A stretch of DNA of 6,662 nucleotides, from assembly GCA_023416875.1 (NCBI GenBank), contig JAEZGT010000308.1, positions 1 through 6,662 of the forward strand, written 5' to 3'. The stretch comes from Pseudomonadota bacterium. GTDB taxonomy: Bacteria > Pseudomonadota > Gammaproteobacteria > Pseudomonadales > Cellvibrionaceae. The notes beneath the pieces were generated by a model. It had not been told where the DNA came from. It worked only from the letters and a program-made list of their open reading frames with translations, and ran no database searches. Both the position numbers and the translations under genes were made by a program. Shown piece by piece: positions 1 through 5,267 of this stretch (position 1 is its first letter; every line of letters begins with the position of its first letter).

Positions 1-112
1 CGCCTGGTCAGGGTGAGAGGTCGGTCAATTGATCCTTTCCCCCGGAACTGAAATGTAGAATACATTTCGAGCTGTGGAGCAATTACTTCGAAGTGGAAAT
101 GGGGAGAGAATT
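1..112 (+). other. Upstream region of the barrel gene, no complete gene
   Basis: No complete gene is visible here. One forward frame is open from the left edge to a TGA at 49-51 and could be the last codons of an upstream gene, but 16 codons are too few to recognise. The notable content is the inverted repeat at 50-68 and a strong ribosome binding site (GGGGAG, 101-106) six bases before the GTG at 113. A TAGAAT hexamer at 56-61 resembles a -10 element, but no good -35 hexamer stands at the right distance. Whether the barrel gene has its own promoter or is read from further left cannot be settled. Confidence 0.5.
50..68. promoter_or_regulatory. Perfect 8-bp inverted repeat, operator-like
   Basis: GAAATGTA and TACATTTC are exact reverse complements separated by GAA. 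The site lies 45 bases before the GTG start of the barrel gene and overlaps a -10-like hexamer (TAGAAT, 56-61). This geometry suits a dimeric repressor site, but no regulator can be named. It is not a terminator: the stem is AT-rich and no T run follows. Confidence 0.4.
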
Positions 113-1441
113 GTGAAAATAAATTACTTATGGGCTGTGTGTGCATTTGGTGGTGTGGCTCTGCCGCAGTCGGCTGTAGCACAGAACCAGCCGGATCCTG
201 TTGGTCTTCGTATAGATGGGGCGGTTGATATTCGGTCGGTTGACAACGCTGGTTTACAACCAAAGTCCTCAGATAACGTTAGTGAGATTCAAACGACTAC
301 TAGTTTAGGCGCTGAGGGGCGATTGCGAGGTGCTTGGGCTGAATTTTTGACGAATTACCGTTTGGAGGATCGTCGTTATTCTGAGTTCGAAGAGGATGAT
401 GAGCGCCTCATACTCGGGGACTCGGTTCTTACGTTGGGGCCTCAACGCCGCCACTATTATTTGCAGCTTTCCCATTCCTCCCGTGAAGTCTCAATTGATC
501 CGCTGCTGGCTGATCGTCCGGGTAACCGGGATAACCGTGTTTTTATTTCTGGTGTCCTATACGGCTCCATTACACCCGGTCGGGGTAACACGCTGGGTGC
601 ATGGTTAGGTGCAACGGATATCCAATTTGATGAAAGCGTGGAAAATGAAGCGCGTCGTTACAATGCAGGGCTTGTGTTTGCACGCGATGTTTCGCCGGTG
701 AGCCAAGCTGGACTAAATGTGACGGGCTATGATCTGGAATATCAAAATTTGGATGGCAGTGATTTGCGCTATACCCGAGTGGCGGCAACTTGGCGTACTG
801 AGTTGCGCCGCCTCTCTTACGGAGCGGAGATCGGTAGCAACCGCATAGAAACCGATTCCTATTCCTACAGTTCACCATCAATAGCTGCGGATTTGGCTTA
901 TGTTTCTGGCCCGCAGTCTTTACGTGTGTCCTATAACCAGTTTTTATCGGATACCTCGCAGGGGGCGCAATCGTCATCACAGGTAGCATCGATTACAGAC
1001 GTCGAGGTGGACGGTCGTTTGGCGGGAGTTATCGATCAATATAAATTGCAGCAGTTTGCCTTTTCTTGGGAGCATGCCCAGATTTGCTCGAGTTGTACGC
1101 TGAGCGTAATCATGGGTATGGATCAGGAAAAATACGTGTCTTTTCGCGAGTTGGATTCTCGTGAGCTGAGTGCTCGTATGAGGTTTAGCTATCGCGCTTC
1201 GCCTGCGATCGTGTTTTCGCTGCAGGCCGGGTATAGTGATTTTGATGAAGTCAATGTGGAGCCTAGCAGCGGTTACGATCAGACTTCTGTGGATTTCACG
1301 ACGAGTTTTCCTCGCTTGATTCGAAATGGGCAATTAGACTTTTTACTGGGTGGGCTAAAGCGGGACTTTAATTTGGGGGAAGGTTACGAAACAACATATG
1401 TCGGTCTTCGTTTCAGCTATCGCTTTTACGACAACAGTTGA
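113..1441 (+). CDS. Outer-membrane beta-barrel protein, exopolysaccharide/PEP-CTERM associated type
   Basis: Predicted exported beta-barrel of 442 residues. The start chosen is the GTG at 113, because GGGGAG lies six bases upstream and translation from it opens directly with a signal peptide (basic residue at 2, hydrophobic stretch to about 17, AVA cleavage site after residue 23). An in-frame GTG at 74 would add 13 polar residues in front of the signal peptide. The mature part has many alternating polar/aromatic strands with charged turns, no long hydrophobic helix, and a C-terminal strand rich in aromatics (ends SYRFYDNS), as expected for an outer-membrane barrel. The overall look fits the EpsL-like or PEP-CTERM-associated barrel families of exopolysaccharide loci; that assignment is inference from resemblance and context. 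A Cys-x-x-Cys pair at residues 325 and 328 is unusual for a barrel. Its role could be polysaccharide passage or assembly at the outer membrane, which is unproven. Confidence 0.75.
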   Translation: MKINYLWAVCAFGGVALPQSAVAQNQPDPVGLRIDGAVDIRSVDNAGLQPKSSDNVSEIQTTTSLGAEGRLRGAWAEFLTNYRLEDRRYSEFEEDDERLILGDSVLTLGPQRRHYYLQLSHSSREVSIDPLLADRPGNRDNRVFISGVLYGSITPGRGNTLGAWLGATDIQFDESVENEARRYNAGLVFARDVSPVSQAGLNVTGYDLEYQNLDGSDLRYTRVAATWRTELRRLSYGAEIGSNRIETDSYSYSSPSIAADLAYVSGPQSLRVSYNQFLSDTSQGAQSSSQVASITDVEVDGRLAGVIDQYKLQQFAFSWEHAQICSSCTLSVIMGMDQEKYVSFRELDSRELSARMRFSYRASPAIVFSLQAGYSDFDEVNVEPSSGYDQTSVDFTTSFPRLIRNGQLDFLLGGLKRDFNLGEGYETTYVGLRFSYRFYDNS

Positions 1442-1447
1442 ATATGG

Positions 1448-1476
1448 GCGTACTAAGGCGCGCGGCCTTAGTACGC
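1448..1476. terminator. Bidirectional stem-loop between convergent genes
   Basis: A perfect 12-bp inverted repeat (GCGTACTAAGGC / GCCTTAGTACGC) with a 5-base GC loop lies seven bases after the TGA of the barrel gene. It contains the TAA stop codon of the converging wcaJ-type gene (1468-1470) in its right arm. Position and stem strength argue for a shared transcription terminator or 3'-end-protecting hairpin. T tracts are weak on both sides (ATTTCCCC on the plus strand), so termination may be only partial or Rho-assisted. Confidence 0.75.
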
Positions 1477-2916
1477 ATTTCCCCGCTTCGAAATAAGCCG
1501 GATTGGAGTGAGGAACAAGATCTTCAGATCCAATAACGGCGACCAGTTGCTAATATACTCCAAGTCGTATTCGACCCTCTTCTGCATATCCTCGATCGTC
1601 TCTGTCTCGCCGCGATACCCTGATATCTGTGCAAGGCCCGTAATGCCAGGTTTAATTCTATGGCGGGCAAGATAAGCTTTCACTTTGTCGGAATAATAAA
1701 CGTTGTGCGATACCGCGTGGGGGCGCGGGCCGACCAAGGACATGGAGCCTTCCAGGGCATTAAAAAGTTGTGGCAGTTCATCTAGGCTTGTGCGTCTGAT
1801 AAATCGACCAATTGGAGTCACGCGGCTGTCGTTTTTCTTGGCTTGCTCGACAACATCCTTCTCTTCATGGATATACATGCTGCGGAACTTATAGACATTG
1901 AATTTCTTGCCGTCCCAGCCATCCCGCTGTTGTTTAAAAATAACGGGGCCTGGTGACGACAGTTTCACTGCAAGTGCAAGAATGGTTAATAGGGGGCCGA
2001 GCATGATAATAAGAATAAGCGAAATGACCTTATCCATCATCAGTTTCACAAAAGCCGGACCGCCTGCCATCAACGGGGTCTCGTTGAGGTTGAGCAGGGG
2101 AATTCCGGCAACCTCTCGAACGCTGTGGTTCAGGAGCTGAAACTCAAAAATATCCGGCGCCCAGACGAGGTCGAGATTTTCCGCAAAAAGTTTATCGTGG
2201 ATCCCTTTGACTTGATACGTTAATGCTAACGGGAGTGCGACATACACTCGGCGTATCCCATACTTTTTGATGATGTTGCTCAGGCTTTTGTCATCTCCGA
2301 GTAGAGGAATCTCTGGATGATTCCACTCGCTTGTTTCTTCCTGATGTTGAACGACACCAATTACAGTGTCGTTCAACCAGATGTTTTTTTTGATGCTATG
2401 TGCAAGATGGCGAGCAACGCCACCCGTACCGAGGATGATGGCGGGTATACGCTGCTGGTACTTGCGCCGGTAGAGCTTGAACCAGTTATAGGTAACAGTT
2501 AATAGCACTGCCTGGCCAAAAAAAGCCGTTAGCACCCAGTAAACGACGACCTGCCGAGAGTATTCTTCTGACGTGCGAGTCAAGAAGGCCGTCCACGCGA
2601 GAATGATGATGACCACCCCCCAGGCGCGGGCCAGATGTTGGATTGCTCCCTCGAGTCGGTCAAAGCGGCGGAACACGCCCATGATGTGATAAGTGATGGT
2701 CATCAGCAGAATGGCGAAGGCCAGCATGGTGCGGTACTGCTGACCAATTTCGCCATCTCGCCAATAAGCGAAGAGACACAGGGTGACGCTGACTACGCCC
2801 AGATTCAAGATGTGTTGAATCCATTGCGCGAGGGTATCGTGGTTTTGCAGCAGTCGTTTGGTGCGCGGTCTATTGCTGACGAAAGGATTGGCTTCACTCA
2901 TAGGTACGACAATCAT
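1468..2916 (-). CDS. wcaJ: WcaJ-type undecaprenyl-phosphate glucose phosphotransferase (polyprenyl glycosylphosphotransferase)
   Basis: Inner-membrane enzyme predicted to move a sugar phosphate, in this family usually glucose-1-phosphate from UDP-glucose, onto undecaprenyl phosphate. This is the first step of exopolysaccharide repeat-unit synthesis. Its 482 residues are the family's normal length. Hydrophobic segments lie near 35-51, 62-80, 98-112 and 123-142. A nucleotide-binding-like central domain follows (ILGTGG at 161-166). The membrane re-entrant helix spans about 291-318, and the catalytic bacterial sugar transferase domain runs to the end. Visible family motifs are KFRSM (343-347), the catalytic SLDELPQ with Asp379-Glu380, LVGPRP (394-399), KPGITGLAQ (422-430) and the WcaJ-like GETETIEDMQKRVEYDLEYI. 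The symbol is given at family level; the actual sugar is not proven. An in-frame TAA at 2926-2928 bounds the start, so Met1 (2916) or Met6 (2901) must be used; neither has a clear Shine-Dalgarno sequence. Confidence 0.93.
   Translation of the reverse strand: MIVVPMSEANPFVSNRPRTKRLLQNHDTLAQWIQHILNLGVVSVTLCLFAYWRDGEIGQQYRTMLAFAILLMTITYHIMGVFRRFDRLEGAIQHLARAWGVVIIILAWTAFLTRTSEEYSRQVVVYWVLTAFFGQAVLLTVTYNWFKLYRRKYQQRIPAIILGTGGVARHLAHSIKKNIWLNDTVIGVVQHQEETSEWNHPEIPLLGDDKSLSNIIKKYGIRRVYVALPLALTYQVKGIHDKLFAENLDLVWAPDIFEFQLLNHSVREVAGIPLLNLNETPLMAGGPAFVKLMMDKVISLILIIMLGPLLTILALAVKLSSPGPVIFKQQRDGWDGKKFNVYKFRSMYIHEEKDVVEQAKKNDSRVTPIGRFIRRTSLDELPQLFNALEGSMSLVGPRPHAVSHNVYYSDKVKAYLARHRIKPGITGLAQISGYRGETETIEDMQKRVEYDLEYISNWSPLLDLKILFLTPIRLISKRGNAY
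2346..2377. repeat. Perfect 12-bp inverted repeat inside the wcaJ-type gene
   Basis: GTTGAACGACAC and GTGTCGTTCAAC are exact reverse complements separated by eight bases (CAATTACA). On the plus strand the hairpin is followed, after CAGATG, by eight T at 2384-2391. It therefore resembles an intrinsic terminator facing against the wcaJ-type gene. The region codes for residues just after the ILGTGG motif and the reading frame is undisturbed. A stem this long is unlikely by chance in a window of this size, but its function is unknown. Confidence 0.6.
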
Positions 2917-2968
2917 CCGAAAAGTTTATCCGTCGGCCTGCAAATTACTGCGCCGGATTTGGTCGCGG

Positions 2969-2977
2969 AGTATAGCA
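2969..2977 (-). promoter_or_regulatory. Extended -10 promoter candidate for the wcaJ-type gene
   Basis: Read on the minus strand, TGCTATACT fits the extended -10 pattern TGnTATAAT with one mismatch. Transcription would start near 2962, leaving a leader of about 46 bases before the ATG at 2916. No convincing -35 hexamer stands 16-18 bases upstream, which is common for extended -10 promoters. The perfect palindrome TCAATATTGA (2981-2990) lies directly upstream, where a regulator or RNA polymerase would sit. Confidence 0.4.
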
Positions 2978-3006
2978 GCTTCAATATTGATTTAATGAGC
3001 GCAAGG

Positions 3007-3030
3007 CAACATGGCAACGCTGCCATGTTG
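3007..3030. repeat. Perfect 10-bp inverted repeat upstream of the wcaJ-type gene
   Basis: CAACATGGCA and TGCCATGTTG are exact reverse complements around ACGC. The centre lies about 56 bases upstream of the start predicted from the extended -10 element, a usual place for an activator. It is not followed by a T run on either strand, so it is unlikely to be an intrinsic terminator for the small gene upstream. It may be an operator or an RNA hairpin; the binding protein is unknown. Confidence 0.5.
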
Positions 3031-3125
3031 AGCGGAAATTTAGGACGTTATTATGAGTTTGAGAGAGAAGGAAAGTGGTGGGCTTTGATTAGAAAAATGA
3101 TTATCTGACCCTATGATGATATTGG

Positions 3126-3159
3126 GTATCGCTCTTAGGCATTACCTTTCGAGCGATAC
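3126..3159. terminator. Stem-loop over the stop codon of the small gene
   Basis: GTATCGCTC and GAGCGATAC form a perfect 9-bp stem with a 16-base loop. On the minus strand the left arm is the codons near the end of the small gene, the stop codon TAA (3135-3137) lies in the loop, and the right arm follows the gene. No T run follows, so this is a 3'-end hairpin or weak terminator rather than a classical intrinsic terminator. Confidence 0.4.
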
Positions 3160-3317
3160 AAGCCAAGAAACAATAATGCGATACCGCAAATGGTCAAAAG
3201 AATCGGCTCATCAATTGGGTTGCCGATAAATTGATATCCAGTGTCAGATGTTGTTGTTTGTGACAAAAACAAACTGATCACAATAGCTTTTATGAAAAAT
3301 ATCAAACCTCTTTTCAT
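3135..3317 (-). CDS. Mini PEP-CTERM-like exported protein, 60 aa
   Basis: Short protein of unrecognised family made of two parts. Residues 1 to about 20-24 look like a signal peptide (MKRG, then a hydrophobic stretch, then a Ser/Thr-rich end). After about a dozen residues the C-terminal part has the layout of a PEP-CTERM sorting signal: NPIDEP at 33-38, a hydrophobic helix at about 39-53, then a basic tail with Arg55 and Lys57. The usual PEP is here DEP. The start at 3317 is chosen for three reasons: AGGA lies eight bases upstream, the signal peptide begins there, and a sigma-54 promoter lies at 3409-3424. An in-frame ATG at 3452 would lie upstream of that promoter. PEP-CTERM proteins are normally exported and processed by an exosortase. 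If that applies here, almost nothing but a short peptide would remain. Alternatively it is a two-helix inner-membrane protein. The nearby PrsK/PrsR genes support a PEP-CTERM role. Confidence 0.7.
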   Translation of the reverse strand: MKRGLIFFIKAIVISLFLSQTTTSDTGYQFIGNPIDEPILLTICGIALLFLGLYRSKGNA

Positions 3318-3325
3318 AAACCGTG

Positions 3326-3329
3326 TCCT
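3326..3329 (-). promoter_or_regulatory. Ribosome binding site deciding the start of the mini PEP-CTERM-like gene
   Basis: AGGA on the minus strand stands eight bases before the ATG at 3317-3315, with a second purine-rich stretch (AGGAAGGA) just upstream at 3332-3339. This supports the 60-codon reading frame over the 105-codon alternative. Confidence 0.6.
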
Positions 3330-3355
3330 ATTCCTTCCTGTGGTCAAACCAAAAC

Positions 3356-3397
3356 CAGCTTTCGAAGCTGAGGTAATTTTTATTGCGTTGTTACGCA
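3356..3397 (-). other. Leader of the mini PEP-CTERM-like gene with two stem-loops
   Basis: On the minus strand the predicted leader contains TGCGT-AACA-ACGCA (3384-3397), which begins right at the start point inferred from the sigma-54 promoter (about 3398). It also contains CAGCTT-CGA-AAGCTG (3356-3370). Both stems are perfect but short. A hairpin at the extreme 5' end may stabilise the transcript; the second could affect access to the ribosome binding site about 25 bases further on. No known riboswitch is recognised. Confidence 0.35.
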
Positions 3398-3408
3398 GGA
3401 AGTTAATT

Positions 3409-3424
3409 AGCAGAAAGTGTGCCA
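3409..3424 (-). promoter_or_regulatory. Sigma-54 (-24/-12) promoter
   Basis: The minus strand reads TGGCACACTTTCTGCT. Against the sigma-54 consensus TGGCAC-N5-TTGCW it matches all six bases of the -24 element and four of five in the -12 element, and the GG and GC dinucleotides have the exact required spacing. The inferred start is near 3398, about 80 bases before the ATG of the mini PEP-CTERM-like gene. PrsR, encoded next door, has the sigma-54 activator domain with GAFTGA. PrsR-type regulators are known to act with sigma-54 on PEP-CTERM genes, so this promoter is a likely PrsR target (inference). Confidence 0.8.
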
Positions 3425-3787
3425 CCCACAAAATTTGATGGTGTTCACACAAATTGACGCAGTCATTAATGCGTGGTGATGGAAGACACGATTCAAAACT
3501 TTAGTGAAATCAAGGGATTGTATTTTTTACTAAAATTCTCGTTTTGGCGTGAAAGTCATTTTTACCAGCAGAGTGCTCGTTTTTGCAGCGCAGCGATACT
3601 TCACCGGAGTGTGCGATGTATAAAACCCCGACAAGGGCTTTGTAATGGAGCGAGCAAATTTGCGCAGAAGTGGTGAAAGGTTGACCTAATATTTCCTTTT
3701 TGGTGCTTTCTTCTTACTCTGCCTACTGGTTTGTCTGATCCTTGGCTCGTGTAACGGCAGTGTGAAAATATTCGACATAGGACAAAT
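3425..3787 (-). other. Gene-free spacer, probable upstream activating region
   Basis: No convincing gene is found on either strand. The short open frames here have no ribosome binding site and no recognisable protein features. The stretch lies directly upstream of the sigma-54 promoter, where an activator such as PrsR would be expected to bind. Small dyads are visible: GTGT-TC-ACAC (3441-3450), TGAC-GCA-GTCA (3455-3465), ACGCA-N8-TGCGT (3457-3474 region) and GCAAATTTGC (3654-3663). None is long enough, or repeated enough, to be called the PrsR site. The part next to the promoter is AT-rich. Confidence 0.4.
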
Positions 3788-3804
3788 GGCTGGCTAAGCC
3801 AGCC
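3788..3804 (-). terminator. Stem-loop after prsR, probable terminator
   Basis: On the minus strand GGCTGGC-TTA-GCCAGCC forms a perfect, GC-rich 7-bp stem with a 3-base loop. It lies eight bases after the TGA of prsR and is followed by ATTTGTCC. The T tract is weak, but position and stem strength fit the end of the prsK-prsR transcript. It would also separate this transcript from the sigma-54 gene downstream. Confidence 0.65.
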
Positions 3805-3811
3805 TATGAGC

Positions 3812-5185
3812 TCACTCCTGATTCCCTCCTGGAACCTGAATATTGTATTTTTTAAGCAGGTCATACAGCGTAGGGCGGGTGACGCCGAGCAGTTTTGCAG
3901 TTGCCGAGATGTTGCTTTCGGTCATCGTCAGCGCCCGTAGGATTGCAGCTCTCTCAGCATTTTGTCTGACGTGGCGAAGGTTGATATTCAGACTTTCTCC
4001 TGTGGGTGCAATGCCGAGGTCCAGGGAGGAAACCATTTTGTCATCTGCCATGACTACGGCGCGTTTAACCCGATTCTCCATTTCGCGGATGTTCCCTGGC
4101 CAATCGTAAGTTTCAATGGCTTCCACCGCTTCAGGGCTGAAACCTATAACGTGAGTGTTGTTTTGTTCTGTGTACATCCGTAGGAAGTGGCGCGCCAACA
4201 GAAGCTTGTCACCGTAGCGTTCGCGCAGCGGCGGTATATGGATTTCCATTTCGCAGATCCGGTAAAAGAGGTCTTCGCGAAATGTTCCTTCTTTTACCAT
4301 CTCCTTAAGATTCTTGTTGGTCGCGCAGACCACCCGCACATCGACCGGTATCTCTTCACGGCCGCCGACGCGTTCAATTTTTCGCTCTTGCAGAAACCGC
4401 AACAATTTTGCCTGGAGGGCCAGTGGCATATCGCCGATTTCGTCGAGAAACAGGGTGCCTTCATGGGCTAGTTCGACTTTGCCCAGGGTGCGTTTGTTGG
4501 CGCCGGTAAATGCTCCTTTCTCGTAGCCAAACAGCTCGCTTTCCATAAGGTTTTCCGGCACCGCAGCGCAATTGATGGCGACCATACGGTGGCTGGCTCG
4601 CGGGCTCAGGCGGTGTAAAGCTTTGGCGAGCACTTCCTTACCGGTGCCGCTCTCACCCGTTAGCGTACAGGTCACATTGCTGGGAGCGAGCTTTTCAATA
4701 GTGCGGCAAATTTTCAGCATGCCAGGGTCGCAGGCGATGATGCCGCTCAATGGCGCTTGCTGCTGTTCCTGCAGGCGGCGATGCTGCTCTTCCAGGTTAT
4801 AGATATGAAATGCACGTTGCAGGATCAGATCCAGTGTATCGGCGTTGACGGGCTTTTGATAAAAGTCATAAGCCCCCATGGCCACGGCGCGCACTGCATT
4901 TTCGTAATCGGAGTTACCGGTCATCACGATGATCTTGGTAGCCGGACTTAATGACGTGATTTCGCGAATACAGCGGAAGCCTTCTTCCACGCCCTCGTCG
5001 TCCGGTGGCAGACCGAGGTCCTGCAAAATGATGGCAGGTTCATGCAGGCGCACCGCAGCCAGCGCCTCTTCGCGGTCGCCCGCAACGATCACTTCATATT
5101 GGTCAAAGTGCCAACGTAATTGGCTCTGCAATCCAAGGTCATCTTCAACAATTAAAAGTTTTTGTTTGTTTTGTAGTTTGCTCAT
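3812..5185 (-). CDS. prsR: PEP-CTERM system sigma-54-dependent response regulator PrsR
   Basis: Cytoplasmic transcription activator of 457 residues with three complete domains. The receiver domain (about 9-125) has the acidic pair Asp15-Asp16, phospho-acceptor Asp56, Thr89 and Lys111. The DLGLPPDDEG loop after Asp56 is typical of PrsR rather than of general NtrC-like regulators. The sigma-54 AAA+ domain (about 148-380) has Walker A GESGTGKE (177-184), the sigma-54 contact loop GAFTGA (224-229) and Walker B LFLDEI (245-250). A Fis-type helix-turn-helix covers about 411-446. It should be phosphorylated by PrsK, encoded 81 bases upstream on the same strand, and then drive sigma-54 promoters of PEP-CTERM genes. 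The ATG at 5185 gives the expected N-terminus, but no Shine-Dalgarno sequence precedes it. No key residue is missing. Confidence 0.95.
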   Translation of the reverse strand: MSKLQNKQKLLIVEDDLGLQSQLRWHFDQYEVIVAGDREEALAAVRLHEPAIILQDLGLPPDDEGVEEGFRCIREITSLSPATKIIVMTGNSDYENAVRAVAMGAYDFYQKPVNADTLDLILQRAFHIYNLEEQHRRLQEQQQAPLSGIIACDPGMLKICRTIEKLAPSNVTCTLTGESGTGKEVLAKALHRLSPRASHRMVAINCAAVPENLMESELFGYEKGAFTGANKRTLGKVELAHEGTLFLDEIGDMPLALQAKLLRFLQERKIERVGGREEIPVDVRVVCATNKNLKEMVKEGTFREDLFYRICEMEIHIPPLRERYGDKLLLARHFLRMYTEQNNTHVIGFSPEAVEAIETYDWPGNIREMENRVKRAVVMADDKMVSSLDLGIAPTGESLNINLRHVRQNAERAAILRALTMTESNISATAKLLGVTRPTLYDLLKKYNIQVPGGNQE

Positions 5186-5239
5186 TGTGTCGGGAGGCTG
5201 TTGAGGGGTGGGCGAGGGTCATGGTAAATCAAGTTGAGT

Positions 5240-5267
5240 ATATGTGCATGGGATTCTGGGCGCATAT
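5240..5267. repeat. Imperfect inverted repeat between prsK and prsR
   Basis: ATATGTGC and GCGCATAT pair over seven of eight positions (the eighth is G-T on the plus strand, C-A mismatch on the minus strand) across 12 bases. It begins at the prsK stop codon and fills part of the 81-base gap before prsR. It may be a weak hairpin tuning prsR expression, but a chance occurrence is possible. Confidence 0.25.

Noticed and set aside
74..112. Longer version of the barrel protein, starting at the GTG at 74
   Set aside because: It has no ribosome binding site and puts 13 polar residues in front of a clear signal peptide; the GTG at 113 has GGGGAG six bases upstream.
570..1333. Minus-strand open frames within the barrel gene (570-989 and 977-1333)
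   Set aside because: Both are antisense to a convincing gene with signal peptide and barrel features; their translations show no domain.
2635..3108. Plus-strand open frame of 157 codons
   Set aside because: Most of it is antisense to the wcaJ-type gene, and the remainder covers that gene's promoter region. It shows no domain, signal peptide or ribosome binding site.
3318..3452. Longer 105-residue version of the mini PEP-CTERM-like protein, starting at the ATG at 3452
   Set aside because: This start lies upstream of the sigma-54 promoter at 3409-3424, would bury the signal peptide inside the protein, and the added residues look like non-coding translation.
3592..3599. Third copy of AGCGATAC, also found in the stem at 3126-3159
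   Set aside because: An 8-base match within a few hundred bases can be chance, and no larger repeat unit surrounds it.
3654..3663. Palindrome GCAAATTTGC as a possible PrsR site
   Set aside because: Only ten bases, AT-centred, single copy, and well over 200 bases from the promoter; too little to call.
3473..3676. Plus-strand open frame of 67 codons in the gene-free spacer
   Set aside because: No ribosome binding site, signal peptide or recognisable composition; it lies in the likely activator-binding region.
3601..3864. Minus-strand open frame of 87 codons over the end of prsR
   Set aside because: It overlaps the helix-turn-helix end of prsR out of frame and runs through its terminator hairpin.
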